This document shows, piece after piece, positions 1 to 8,804 of a stretch of 64,000 nt of DNA; position 1 is the stretch's first letter; each line of letters opens with the position of its first letter. The position numbers and the translations under genes were made by a program. The DNA is from CAVTWH01 sp963738365 (lineage in GTDB: Bacteria > Actinomycetota > Actinomycetes > Mycobacteriales > Micromonosporaceae), in the NCBI GenBank assembly GCA_963738365.1, contig CAVTWH010000008.1, forward strand, positions 310,001 through 374,000. The letters run 5' to 3'. Below the pieces are notes generated by a model. It made no database searches, was not told where the DNA came from, and saw nothing but the letters and a program-made list of their open reading frames with translations.

Positions 1-349
1 AGAGGCCGTGGGCGTCCCGGGTGGCCAGCATCACCCGGCCCACTCCGGCCTCGCGCAGCGCCCGGAGCAGGCCGTCGACCAGCCAGCGGCCCAGCCCCCG
101 ACCCCGGTGCGCGGGCAGCAGGTAGACGTCGCAGAGCCAGGCGAAGGTGGTGTGGTCGGTGACCGCCCGGGCCAGCCCGGCCGGCTCGCCGGTCGGGTCG
201 ACCAGGACGTGCACCAGCGAGTTGGCCAGCGACCGGGCGACCCGCTCCAGCGGCCGGTCGGCCGCCCAGTACGAGTCCGAGGCCAGCCACCGGTGCACCA
301 GGGCCGGGTCGATGTCACCGACCCTGACGGTGTACCCCTCTCGGCTCAC
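1..349 (-). CDS. GNAT-family N-acetyltransferase, 3' end outside the window
   Basis: Probable acetyl-CoA-dependent N-acetyltransferase; the substrate cannot be read from sequence. Translation from a GTG at 349 gives VSREGYTVRVGDIDPALVHR and then a typical GNAT fold: the beta4 region AWLCDVYLLP is followed by the acetyl-CoA pyrophosphate-binding loop RGRGLGRWLVDGLL, near residues 82 to 95. About 116 codons are present, and the C-terminal strand runs off the left edge, so this is a window truncation and not a broken gene. The gene ends upstream of, and reads in the same direction as, the holin-fold gene and eccE; there is no sign of functional linkage. The GNAT assignment rests on motif and order and is fairly secure; anything more specific would be a guess. 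Confidence 0.75.
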   Translation of the reverse strand, partial: MSREGYTVRVGDIDPALVHRWLASDSYWAADRPLERVARSLANSLVHVLVDPTGEPAGLARAVTDHTTFAWLCDVYLLPAHRGRGLGRWLVDGLLRALREAGVGRVMLATRDAHGL

Positions 350-363
350 CACTGGTCCTCCCC

Positions 364-765
364 TCAGCGGCCCTTCTTGGTGGCCTTGCCGACCACCAGG
401 TGCAGCAGCCAGCTGGTGATACCGATGATCAGGGCGCCGCCGACGGCGTTCCAGAAGCCGTGCACCTCGAACGGCATGCCCAGCTTCCCGCACAGCCAGC
501 TGGTCAGCCAGAGCAGCAATCCGTTCAGCAGGATCGACACCAGGCCGAAGGTGAACCAGAAGGCGCAGCCGATGATCTTGGTCAGCGGGTTGAGGACGGC
601 GTTGACCGCACCGAAGAGCAGCGCGACGAGGACCAGCGTGGCGATCTTCTTCGGGGTGGAGTCGGTGGTGACGGCTGATGCCGGGGAGGGCACACGCCAC
701 CCAGACGGCGGCGGCGCTGGCGGCGAGCCTGGAGGAAGAAAGGCCGGGATCACGACACTGGACAT
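364..765 (-). CDS. Small membrane protein of the phage-holin-4 superfamily (PF04020-like), frameshifted
   Basis: A four-helix membrane protein of the widespread bacterial family that carries the name phage holin family 4_2; its cellular role is unknown and it is not evidence for a prophage. The C-terminal two thirds is clean: KKIATLVLVALLFGAVNAVL, the motif NPLTKIIGCAFWF, a third helix, and a final helix ending VVGKATKKGR. The first helix lies in other frames (AASAAAVWVACALPGIS, then VTTDSTPKK after an apparent extra base near 674, and another indel near 735), so I join them from the ATG at 765 (MSSVVIPAF). The length, about 133 residues, suits the family. It follows eccE on the same strand by about 60 bp. 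Confidence is high for the family and moderate for the N-terminus. Confidence 0.65.
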   Translation of the reverse strand: MSSVVIPAFLPPGSPPAPPPSGWRVPSPASAVTTDSTPKKIATLVLVALLFGAVNAVLNPLTKIIGCAFWFTFGLVSILLNGLLLWLTSWLCGKLGMPFEVHGFWNAVGGALIIGITSWLLHLVVGKATKKGR

Positions 766-823
766 GCGCGAGATCCATTCACGAACCCGGGCCGACCATC
801 GGCCTACCCCACCAGGACCCGGC

Positions 824-2566
824 TCACGCGCCCCGATCACCTGCTGCTCAACGGGGTGGCGGCGAGCTGCGCCCAGCTTGACGGTGCGCCGGCTGACCAG
901 CGCGACCATGTCGTCGCGGATCCGGGTCAGCCAGGCGTGCCCGGCGCCCAGCCCGAGCATCCCGCCGACCAGCGCCGCCTCGGCCGGCGGTAGCGGCTGC
1001 AGTAGCACCAGGTCGGCCCGGCCCAGCGCCGGCAGGTCGACCGCTGGAGACCTCGTCGCGGACCAGCAGCACGGTACGCCACGGGGCGGCGGCACCGGCG
1101 CTCGCCGACCAGCGGGCCGACGTCCAGCACCACCAGCTGCGGCGGTGCGGGCCGGCTGGCGGCGGCGGATCGGTGCGCCGGGCGGCGCCAGCGCCACCGC
1201 GTCGCCGGTCGTCGCCACCCCGCGCAGCAGGTGGTCCCAGGACTGCGGCCGGCTGGTCTGCACCAGCACGTGGACGCCCAGCGCCAGCGCCCGTACGTAG
1301 CACGGGGCCGCCGCCCGGCCGCCGCCGACCAGTACAGCCCGGGTGGGCTCGGCGCGCGGCAGGCGTGCGGTGACCGGGTGCCCGTGCCGGTTGCGCCCGA
1401 GCCATCAGGCCGGCCTGCGGTGGCGCAGGTCCGTCCAGTCACCGGCGGCCAGGCGCCGGTGTCGCCGCCGGTCGGTGGCGGCCGGGCCAGCGGCAGCGTG
1501 CCGGCCAGCCCGGCGAGCTGCCGGCCGTCGAGCGCTCGACCGCGCCGATGGCGGCCAGCTGAACAGCCGGGCCAGTTCCCGCGGTGGCGAGCAGGTGCCC
1601 GCCTGGTCACGGTGGCCAGCCGGACGGCCAGCTCCGGCAGGCCCGGTACCCGGTGCGCTGCGCCGACAGGCTCAGGTCACCTCGGCCCGGCAGCGCCAGC
1701 AGCCGGGGGACCAGTTCGGCGCGCAGGGCCGGTCAGGTCGGCCGGGGACAGCATGAAGACGGTCTACCGGCCGGCGCCCAGGCCAGCTCGGTCCAGGTCA
1801 CCCGGGCCAGCGGGCCGGGCGATGCCGGCGAGCGGTCGCGCGGCCAGGTCGCGGTGGACAGCGCCCGGGTGGTCAGGCCGGCCCGGGACAGCCGGCGTGC
1901 CGACCCGCCGGACGGCGTCGAGGCTGCGGCGGGGTCAGCTCCTGCGGCGTACTCCCCGGGCCCGGCGCGTGACCCGCACGGCCACCAGGATGCGCAGCAC
2001 CGCGCGGACGGTGCCGCCGGTGAGCTGGCGGTAGGAGGCTGCGCGGGTAGCCCGTGGCCGGCGGCCGCGCCCGGGCGCCGGGCGGGCGTGCAGCAGCAGC
2101 TGGACGCCGGCGACGGCGGTCTGCGGCTCGGCCTCCGGGATGGCCAGCTGGGCGCAGGCGGAGCAGCTCGGCGGGGAGCGGCAGCCGGGTCGGCCGTCGC
2201 TGAGCAGGCGGCCGGGTCGCCCAGCTCCAGGACGGCGACCAGGCCGGCGGGTCGTGCACCGCGGCCAACTGGCCCTGCTCCGACTCCACCGGGACCAGTC
2301 GGGCTGCCGGGTCGACGGGTGCCAGCGGGTCACCCGGCCGGGCGCGGCGCGCCCGACGGCGGGCGGCGTGGGACAGGCCGAGCGCCAGCCAGGCGTAGAG
2401 CCAGCGTCCGCGCCAGCGGCCCAGCGCCGCGATCAGCACGGGTACCGCCAGTACGGCACCGGCGAACGTGGCCAGCCGGCCGCGGCGCGGTGGCACCCGC
2501 CACCACCGTGAGCAGCGCGGCCTGGACGGCGACGAACTGTCCGGTGCGCAACGGTCGGTCGGTCAC
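824..2566 (-). CDS. eccE: Type VII secretion protein EccE, multiple frameshifts
   Basis: Membrane-associated EccE component at the periphery of the ESX secretion complex. The reading starts at a GTG at 2566 (VTDRPLRTGQFVAVQAA) with a first transmembrane helix (LLTVVAGATAP). After a shift a second helix follows (LATFAGAVLAVPVLIAAL) with the juxtamembrane stretch WRGRWLYAWLALGL typical of EccE. The soluble part is scattered over all three frames, for example RLVPVESEQGQLAAVHD, HVLVQTSRPQSWDHLLRG, LVVLDVGPLVGERR, and near the end MLGLGAGHAWLTRIRDD with ALVSRRTVKLG. The reading ends at a TGA near 824 if one extra base is assumed. It is divergent from eccB with a 71-bp gap, which supports an ESX locus. 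The indel density is about one per 100 to 200 bp. The product call is good; exact ends are approximate. Confidence 0.7.
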
Positions 2567-2637
2567 CAACCGTGCCCCCCATCGATATGCCCGGCGGCCT
2601 ATCGTATTGCCGGACAACCGACCTGGGGGGAGGGCGC

Positions 2638-3984
2638 ATGGCGTCGCGCCAGGATCAGCTGCACTCGTACCAGTTCTCGGTGCAGCGGGTGATCTCCGCG
2701 CTGGTGGCGCGGGAGCCGGACCCGGCACAGGCGCCCGGGCGGCGGCTGGCCGGGGCGAGCCTGGCCGGCGCCCTGGTGGCGGCGCTGTCGCTGGCCGCCT
2801 TCGCGGTCTACGGCGTGCTCGCGCCCGGCGGCAGTGATGCCTGGCGCGACCCGGGAACGGTGATCGTGGAGCGTGGCTCGGGCGCCCGGTACGTCTTCCT
2901 GGACGACCGGCTGCACCCGGTGCTCAACTACGCCTCGGCCCGGCTGCTGGCTGGTGCGGGCGCGCACACCGCCACGGTGGACGCCGGTGCGCTGGCCGGC
3001 GTGGCCCGGGGTGCCCCGCTGGGCATCGCGGGTGCGCCGGACGCGCTGCCGTCGGCCGGTGCCCTGCTCGGCGCGGCGTGGAGCGTGTGTTCGGCCCGGT
3101 TCGCCGATCGCGCCGAGTCGGTGCTGTTCGTCGGGGCCGCGCCGGCCCGGGGCCGGCCGCTGGCCGAGCAGGCGGTGCTGGCGCAGACCCCGGACGGCGG
3201 GCTCTACCTGCTCTGGCACGCCAGCGCGCTGCGCATCCCCCGGCCGGCGCTGGTGCGCAGCGCGTTCTCCTGGGGTGGCCGGGCGCCGGTGCCGGTGAGT
3301 CCGGCGCTGGTGGACGCCCTGCCGGCCGGTCCCGACCTGGCCGCGCCGGAGATCCCCGGCCGGGGCCAGCCGTCCGCGGCGCTGTCCGGCCAGGTCGGCA
3401 CGGTGGTGGTGTCGCAGGCCCAGGGCGGGGCCCGCCAGTACGGCGTGCTGCTCGCCGCCGGCCTGGCGCCGATCTCGCAGGTACAGGCGGATCTGTTGCT
3501 CAGCGACCCGGGGAACGGGCAGCGCGCGCCCCGGGAGATCTCCCAGGCGGAGTTCGCGCGGGCGCCGGCCGCGGCGCTGCCGGGCGCCGGTGACGGCCTG
3601 CCCCGGGACACACCGGCGCTGGCCGGTCCGGTCAGCGCCGTCTGCGCGGCGGCGGGCGTGCTCACCCTCGACCCGGACCTGACCGCGGCCGGTCGGGCGG
3701 TCCCGGTGGGCGGCGCGGACCCGGCCGGTGCCGCGTTGGCCGACCGCATCGTGGTACCTCCCGGGCACGGCGCACTGGTCGCCGCGGTGGCCTCGCCGTC
3801 CGCCCCCGACGGAGCGTTGTGCCTGGTCACCGACCTGGGACGGCGCTACCCGCTGCCCGGTCCCGAGGTGGCCGCCCTGCTCGGCTACCGGGATGCCGCC
3901 CCGGCCCGGATACCGGCGGAGCTGGTGGCGCTGCTGCCCGCCGGTCCGGTGCTGGACCCGGCCGCGGCGCACCAGCCGGCGTGA
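2638..3984 (+). CDS. eccB: Type VII secretion protein EccB
   Basis: Bitopic membrane subunit of the ESX core complex, with a short cytoplasmic N-terminus and a large periplasmic domain. The start ATG at 2638 has a strong ribosome-binding site (GGGGGGAGGG). The protein opens with the EccB signature MASRQDQLHSYQFSVQRVIS, followed by one transmembrane helix at about residues 40 to 62 (LAGALVAALSLAAFAVYGVL). The periplasmic domain has the expected beta-rich repeats (GARYVFLDDRLHPVLNYASA) and paired cysteines (WSVCSARF, and later VSAVCAAAG and GALCLVTD), consistent with the disulfide known in EccB. At 449 residues it is slightly shorter than mycobacterial EccB (about 480 to 500). The frame is intact, unlike its neighbour eccE. 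eccC and eccD are not in this window. Confidence 0.93.
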   Translation: MASRQDQLHSYQFSVQRVISALVAREPDPAQAPGRRLAGASLAGALVAALSLAAFAVYGVLAPGGSDAWRDPGTVIVERGSGARYVFLDDRLHPVLNYASARLLAGAGAHTATVDAGALAGVARGAPLGIAGAPDALPSAGALLGAAWSVCSARFADRAESVLFVGAAPARGRPLAEQAVLAQTPDGGLYLLWHASALRIPRPALVRSAFSWGGRAPVPVSPALVDALPAGPDLAAPEIPGRGQPSAALSGQVGTVVVSQAQGGARQYGVLLAAGLAPISQVQADLLLSDPGNGQRAPREISQAEFARAPAAALPGAGDGLPRDTPALAGPVSAVCAAAGVLTLDPDLTAAGRAVPVGGADPAGAALADRIVVPPGHGALVAAVASPSAPDGALCLVTDLGRRYPLPGPEVAALLGYRDAAPARIPAELVALLPAGPVLDPAAAHQPA

Positions 3985-4015
3985 GGCGTGCCCTGTTTCC
4001 GGCAAATGCCGGAAG

Positions 4016-4043
4016 TTATCCACAGGGCTGAAGTTCGGACTTC
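4016..4043 (+). promoter_or_regulatory. DnaA-box-like site and GAAGT-N4-ACTTC inverted repeat upstream of the WXG100 genes
   Basis: Positions 4016 to 4024 read TTATCCACA, identical to the classical DnaA box. Just downstream, 4030 to 4043 form the inverted repeat GAAGTTCGGACTTC (5-bp arms, 4-bp centre), a size and symmetry that suits a dimeric regulator. Both lie 80 to 110 bp before the first WXG100 start, a sensible place for an operator. No regulator is identified, so the function is inferred from position and symmetry only. Confidence 0.3.
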
Positions 4044-4126
4044 CCAAGAATCGACGCACCCCACTACCGTCGGCGACGTCCAGCACACGCATATCGAGGC
4101 GCGACAAGGGAACGGGGTGAACCGCA

Positions 4127-4444
4127 GTGAGCGCGACCGAGGCGCAGAGCCAGGTGATGCGACAGACCGCGGACAAGTTCAACACCGTCAACGAAGGTCT
4201 GCAGCGCATGCTCAACCAGCTCCTGGGCGAGCTGGCGGGGCTGCAGACCGCCTGGCAGGGCCGGGGCGGCACGACGTTCGCACAGGTGCAGGCGCAGTGG
4301 TCGGCCGACCAGAGCGAGCTCACCAGGCGCTGTCGCAGACCGCCGACGCCATCCGGTCGGCCGGCGGGGCAGTACGCGACGTACCGACGACAGCGCCGCC
4401 GCACCGTCTCGGCCGCCGGGCACGGCCGCACCCTGCCGCTCTGA
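4127..4444 (+). CDS. WXG100-family ESX substrate (first of pair), frameshifted
   Basis: Small helical hairpin protein exported by the type VII system as a heterodimer with its partner. It starts at a GTG at 4127 preceded by ACGGGGTGAA. The N-terminal helix (MRQTADKFNTVNEGLQRML) leads to the turn motif W-x-G in LQTAWQGRGGTTFAQV near residues 45 to 50. After SADQSEL the second helix jumps frame: QALSQTADAIRSAGG is read one frame over, then GQYAT returns to the original frame, and the end (AGHGRTLPL) is in that frame too. About four compensating indels are needed. Length is about 105 residues, typical of the family. It precedes the second WXG100 gene by 27 bp, in the same order as EsxB/EsxA pairs. 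No C-terminal YxxxD/E export motif is obvious here; the partner has one. Confidence 0.8.
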   Translation: MSATEAQSQVMRQTADKFNTVNEGLQRMLNQLLGELAGLQTAWQGRGGTTFAQVQAQWSADQSELTRRCRRPPTPSGRPAGQYATYRRQRRRTVSAAGHGRTLPL

Positions 4445-4471
4445 GGCGCTCAGCGAAAGGGGAGGAACCCG

Positions 4472-4771
4472 ATGACCGCATCCGACGGCACCCTCGTCGT
4501 CAGCTTCGCCGCCCTGCACAAGGCCAGCGACGACATCCAGACCGCGCTGAACAGCCTGCACAGCCAGCTCGACCAGGTGGAGAAGGACGCCGCGCCGCTG
4601 GTCGCCAGCTGGACCGGCGACGCCCGCCAGGCCTACGACACCCGGCAGGCCAAGTGGCGCTCGGCCGCCGGTGACCTGGCCGGCACCCTGCGCGCCATCA
4701 AGACCGCGGTCGACCAGTCAGCCGCCGACTACCTCGCCGCCGAGAACTCCAACCGCCAGCTGTTCAGCTGA
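4472..4771 (+). CDS. WXG100-family ESX substrate (second of pair)
   Basis: Intact 99-residue WXG100 protein, expected partner of the preceding gene and substrate of the ESX machine. The ATG at 4472 follows AAAGGGGAGGAACCC, a strong ribosome-binding site. The helix-turn-helix is clear: helix one holds ALHKASDDIQTALNSLHSQL, the turn is VASWTGDARQAY (W-x-G near residue 49), and helix two holds RAIKTAVDQSAADYLAAENS. The C-terminal YLAAE fits the YxxxD/E secretion signal, so this partner probably carries the targeting information. It is followed on the opposite strand by the mycosin gene, with a gap of 100 bp. Family assignment is secure; calling it EsxA or EsxB would need phylogeny. Confidence 0.92.
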   Translation: MTASDGTLVVSFAALHKASDDIQTALNSLHSQLDQVEKDAAPLVASWTGDARQAYDTRQAKWRSAAGDLAGTLRAIKTAVDQSAADYLAAENSNRQLFS

Positions 4772-4871
4772 CGGCACGGTCCGCGCGCCGGGATCAGGGA
4801 CAGAAGAGGGTCGGTGGGGCCGTGCGCCCCGCCGACCCTTCCGCGCTCGTGGGTCCGTGCGCGCGGCGGGG

Positions 4872-6068
4872 TCAGCTGCCGGGGTGCCAGCGGCGCCGGG
4901 CGGCCCGGGGCAGTACCACCGACGCCACGAGGACGAGTACCAGCGCAGGCCGCCGGCGGCGGCGTACCGGCCGGCGGAGCCGAGGCCCGGGCGCGGTCGG
5001 ACGGGAGCCGGGACCGGGGCCGGCGGGGCCGCCCGGACGGCGTCCGGCACCGGGGCGGCGGGTGCTGCCGTAGCGGCCCGGTAGGGGTTCACCACGCCGT
5101 AGCCGTAGGAGCGGCTGGGGACGGCGTCGGGTGCCGGGTCGGCGGTGGCGTAGAGCCGGGCGGCCACCTGCGCGGGGGTCAGGTCGGGCCAGCGCTGCAG
5201 CACCAGCGCGGCGGCGCCGGCCACGAACGGGGCGGCGAAGCTGGTCCCGGTGAAGCTGGCCAGGCCGGCGGGGAGCGCTCCGGCGACCACGGCCGAGCCG
5301 GGCGCCACCAGCGCGACGTAGTCGCCGACCTGGGACTGCGCCTGCCGCTGCCCGTCCGCGCCGATCGCGCCCACGCCGATCACCCCGGGGTACCCGGCCG
5401 GGTACGACACCGGGTCGGTCGGCGCGCCGTCGGTGTGGTCGTTGCCGACCGCCGCGACCACCACGACGCCGTGGTCGAGCGCGCCCGGACGGCGTCCCGG
5501 ACCGCCGGTACGTCGTCGGGCAGCGCCATCGAGATGTTCAGCACCCGGGCGCCGCGCCGCACCGCGTCGGTGATCCCGCCGGCCAGCGTGCCGGCGTCGC
5601 TCCCGTACTGGTCGGGCGGCCGGCGGCTCGTCGGCGGTGTGTTCGTTGACCCGCACCGGCAGGATCCGGGCGCCCGGCGCCACCCCGCGCAGCGGGGAGT
5701 TTCCGGCGCGGCGCTGCGGCGATGATGCTCGCCACGGCCGTACCGTGGCCGACGCAGTCCTGGCTGCCGTCGCCGCCACGCAGCCGGTCCACTCCGGCGA
5801 GCACCTGCCCGCGCAGCAGCGGCTGGTCGGCGTCGACGCCCGAGTCGATGACCGCCACGGTGATGCCGTGGCCGTCGGCCACGCCGTCGAGCCGGTCCGG
5901 GGCGTAGCGCTGCTGCGGCCACGGGGGAGCGGTGACCGGGGCGGGCCGGTGGGGGGGCCGGAGGCCGGCCGGACAGGCGGGCGTGGCGTACGCCGGCGCG
6001 GCCGGCGCGGCGATGCCCACTGCGGCCACTGCCACCACCAGGCACAGCACTGCTCGTGGGCGGCGCAC
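4872..6068 (-). CDS. mycP: Type VII secretion-associated serine protease mycosin (S8 family), frameshifted
   Basis: Membrane-anchored subtilisin-like protease that stabilises and processes within ESX systems. A signal peptide starts at the ATG at 6068 (AVLCLVVAVAAVGIAAPAAP, then AYATPACPAG). All catalytic motifs are visible: Asp in VAVIDSGVDADQP, His in GHGTAVASIIAA, the oxyanion Asn in VVVAAVGNDHTDG, and Ser in FTGTSFAAPFVAGAAALVL. The tail is rich in Pro and Ala and then, after a shift, gives the C-terminal anchor LALVLVLVASVVLP followed by RAARRRWHPGS, stopping at 4872. Indels are needed near 5715, 5625, 5490 and 4945. About 398 residues matches the family. The gene faces the WXG100 pair tail to tail, as expected for an ESX locus. 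Confidence 0.87.
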
Positions 6069-6269
6069 CCGGCGATGGTACCGGCGTGCCGGGTCGCCCC
6101 GCAGTCCCGCGTGTCGTCCGACCGCCCCGGTGTGGCGCGGCGTACCACGCCGGGTGGAGCGTGACGCGTGACGGTGACTGGCGCGGCACGCCAGATGAGG
6201 CTGTGCGTCGGGGCTCCGGCCTTGTAGGTTAGTTCCGCGGAGTATTCAGTGGTCGGTGGAGGTGTGCCT

Positions 6270-7858
6270 GTGACCGACTGGGAGCCGGCCACCGAGGCCG
6301 AGACGGCGATGCGCGATGCGCTGCGCGCCGGCAACCAGGAGCTGTATTTCCGATTCTCGGTCGCACCGACCTGCTGCTGCCGGTCTCGCCCGAGGCGCTG
6401 TCCGGGTCGCGCGCCGATCGGCTGGGGCACCTGGGCCACCGGCGGGCGTACCCACGTGTTGGCCTTCACCTCGGCCGGCGCGATGCGGGACTGCCTCGGT
6501 GACCACTCGCTCGGCGCCCGTACGGTGCACTTCCGCGAGCTGGCCGACGGCCTGGCCCAACCACGAGTGGTGGCTGGCGGTCAACCCGGGCCTGCCCATC
6601 GAGGGCTACCTGCCGGCCTGGTTCGTGTCCCAACTGGCCCGCGGCGACGTGCGGCTGCCCGGCCGGACCATCGGTGGCCCGCGCCCGGGTCGAGGAGGCC
6701 GCGCGGGTGCGCGGCGCGGCGGCGTACCCGGCTCGCTGCGCGCCATCGCGCCGGCCGACGCCGATCGCCGCCCCGCAGCCGGTACCACAGCGCGAGCGGC
6801 GACGGCGACCCAGCGGCGCCCGAGGCCGGCCGAGCCCGGTGCAGCCAGCGCGGCCCGGCGCCGCCGACCCGCCTTCGTCCCGGCCAACGAGGTCGAGGCC
6901 GACCTGCTGGAGGCGGCCGGCGCCGGGCACACCGACACGTTCCTGTCCACGCTGCTGCTGGCCAAGGTGTATATCCCCACCCCGGTCGGCGCCTCGGCGT
7001 CGGCCCGTCCGGGCGACCCCGGGCTTCGAGTGGCGGCACGAGACCGTCGACGGCCAGCCCTACGTCGTGGTGTTCACCTCGCCCGAGCGGATGGTCGAGC
7101 GGCTCGGCCCCGGCGACTCGGTGACGGTCAAGTTCGGCCAGCTCATCCGGGTCTGGCCGGATGAGAGCTGGTCCTTCGCGGTGAATCCGGGCACCCCGGT
7201 CGGGGCCACCCTGCCGGGCGCGCAGATCACCGCGCTGGCCAGCTGGGCGGCGGAGGTCGGCCTGTCCGACGAGCCGTCGGTGGAGTTCGAGGCGGCGGCC
7301 GCCGCGGCGAGCCGGATCGGGACACCGGCGCCGGAGCGCCCGGTGGTCATGCAGAAGGCCATCTCCGGCTCGCAGATCGCCTACTACCTGGAGCGGGGGT
7401 ACGACCGGGTGTCCGGCTTCGTACACCGGGCCAGCGAGGTGGCGCACCTGTCCAGCCCGGAGCTGATGTATTCGGCGCTGGGCCTGGGGTATGCGGGCTC
7501 GCCGTTCAAGCCGGCCGACGACGAGATCTTCCTGCTGCGCTGGACAGCCCACCGGCCCAACCTCTACCGCATCCCCTACGGCGGCCGGGACGAGCCGGGC
7601 ATGCGGGCCATGCAGGGCTGGATGATCGAGCGGCCGCCGTACCGGGGCAACGGGTTCGCGCCGGGCGAGACCGACGACGTCATCGCCGAGTTCAAAGTGG
7701 ACAGTGCCCGGCTGCCGCACGGCAGCCAGCTGTGGCGCCTGGGCCGGGACGGCCAGGAGACGCTGCTGGCGCTCTTCGACGCAGACGGCCCGCGCTGGAT
7801 GCCGATCGCCTCCGCCGACGCCGACTCCACCCTCGGCGCGGCCGTGGGGCGGTTCTGA
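6270..7858 (+). CDS. ESX-linked protein with two SseB-type domains and an unassigned C-terminal domain, frameshifted N-terminus
   Basis: About 530 residues in three parts. The start is a GTG at 6270 (VTDWEPATEAETAMRDALRA) eight bases after GGAGG. Part one (to about residue 130) is SseB_N-like: ELYF, then TDLLLPVSPEALSG and GGRTHVLAFTSAGAM, HEWWLAVNPGLPIEGYLPAW. A Pro/Ala/Arg linker follows. Part two repeats the fold: VPANEVEADLLEAAGAGHTD, KVYIPTP, PYVVVFTSPERM, SWSFAVNPGTPVGATLPGAQ. Part three (last 190 residues) is different: AYYLERGYDRVSGFVHRASE, EIFLLRWTAHRPNLYRIPYG, WMIERPPYRGNGF, SQLWRLGRDG. I believe related proteins exist in other actinobacteria, but I cannot name the domain; an enzymatic or effector role is only a possibility. 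Indels cluster before 7025; the rest is clean. It overlaps the next gene as TGATG, so the two are translationally coupled. Confidence 0.7.
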
Positions 7859-8220
7859 TGCGTGACGGCTACGTGGCCACCTGGCACGGCACCGAGTACG
7901 AAGCCAGCCCGGCCGAGGACGACGTGCGGCTCTACTCGACCACCCCGGTGGAGGGCTTCGAGGAGCTGCGCTCCGGCCGGTACCGCCGGACTGTCCCGGC
8001 CGACGAGGTCAGCGACCTCGTCTACGTGCGTACCCTGGCCACCTGGCGCGGCGAGCCGTTCATCGTGCTCGGCCAGCACGAGGAGTGGCTGCGGGTGGAG
8101 TACACCGGCGGCAAGGCTCCGGTGGCGGCGGCGCTGCAGCTGGAGGAGTTCGACTACGGCGTGTACCAGGGCTGGGCGGCCGCCGCCGACGTCAGCGACC
8201 TGCGCGAACAGCGCATCTGA
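7858..8220 (+). CDS. Conserved hypothetical 120-aa protein coupled to the SseB-domain gene
   Basis: Unrecognised small, acidic, soluble protein with no signal peptide or membrane segment. The ATG at 7858 overlaps the previous stop (TGATG), so it should be made in step with the SseB-domain protein. It starts MRDGYVATWHGTEYEASPAE and contains LYSTTPVEGFEELRSGRY, LVYVRTLATWRGEPFIVLGQ, EEWLRVEYTGGKAPVA and the aromatic end EFDYGVYQGWAAAADVSDLR. The alternating beta-strand character and tight coupling would suit an immunity protein, chaperone or binding partner of the upstream protein; this is inference from arrangement alone. The frame is intact. Confidence 0.65.
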   Translation: MRDGYVATWHGTEYEASPAEDDVRLYSTTPVEGFEELRSGRYRRTVPADEVSDLVYVRTLATWRGEPFIVLGQHEEWLRVEYTGGKAPVAAALQLEEFDYGVYQGWAAAADVSDLREQRI

Positions 8221-8235
8221 CCGGCCGGTCAGCGC

Positions 8236-8605
8236 TCAGGCCGTCGGGGTGTAGGTGACCAGCAGCCGGGCCGAGGAAAGCGAGAACTTCTTCCAGCTCG
8301 TCGGGTCGGCGCTCTCGTCCACCCCGGTGTGGACGAACGTCTGGGTGGCCCGTCCGGCTGCGGCAGCGGACCGAACCCCGGTGGTCACGTCGAAGCCGAC
8401 CGGCGCTGCCGGGCAGGTGGCGTTGTACCCGTGGGCGAACGTCGCCCGGCCCACCGGCGCACCCATGCTCACCTGTGACCACGCCTGCCAGGTGGCGTTC
8501 GCGGCGGTCAGCGTGGCGGCCGGGGCGTAGACGTTGGTGGTGGACGCGACGCAGGAGTAGCCGTACACGTTGGTGAGGGCCAGGGCAGCCGTCGCGATGG
8601 TGTAG
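8236..8605 (-). pseudogene. Detached C-terminal domain, paralogous to part of the neighbouring LamG/FG-GAP protein
   Basis: A reading frame ending at 8236 gives TIATAALALTNVYGYSCVAS, TTNVYAPAATLTAANATWQA, ATFAHGYNATCPAAPVGFDV, TQTFVHTGVDESADPTSWKK and FSLSSARLLVTYTPTA. The same pattern occurs inside the large gene to the right near 11.4 to 11.75 kb (NLYAPAT, SSGNATWNYW, STQTFVLTGVNETNDVNSWK, KFSLQTVSMSIDY). No convincing start codon or signal peptide lies upstream before the terminator at 8756, so this looks like the 3' remnant of a second copy. A short in-frame gene using an internal GTG cannot be excluded. Confidence 0.55.
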
Positions 8606-8755
8606 CCCACCGGCGCCGGGTCACGCGCAGGCCCGTCCGGAACGCTGGTCGCCGGTCGGCGTCGGGGAGCCGGTGGTTCGGCCGGACCGGGGCGAGGCCG
8701 ATCGTTATCGGTCCGTGATGGGTGCCCGGTCGGAGCGGGCCGGTGTGACGGACGG

Positions 8756-8802
8756 CCGGTGGGGCCGCCCACCCGAGGCGTCGGGCGGGCGGGCCCCACC
8801 GG
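8756..8802 (-). terminator. Strong hairpin downstream of the LamG/FG-GAP gene
   Basis: An inverted repeat of about 20 bp per arm (CCGGTGGGGCCGCCCACCCG on the left, its near-complement on the right) with a four-base loop, starting two bases after the stop codon of the minus-strand gene at 8805. There is no clear T-run, but GC-rich hairpins of this kind commonly end transcripts in high-GC actinobacteria. Confidence 0.65.
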
Positions 8803-8804
8803 GG

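Noticed and set aside
364..765. Phage holin, hence a prophage
   Set aside because: The family name is historical; such proteins are chromosomal and no other phage gene is nearby.
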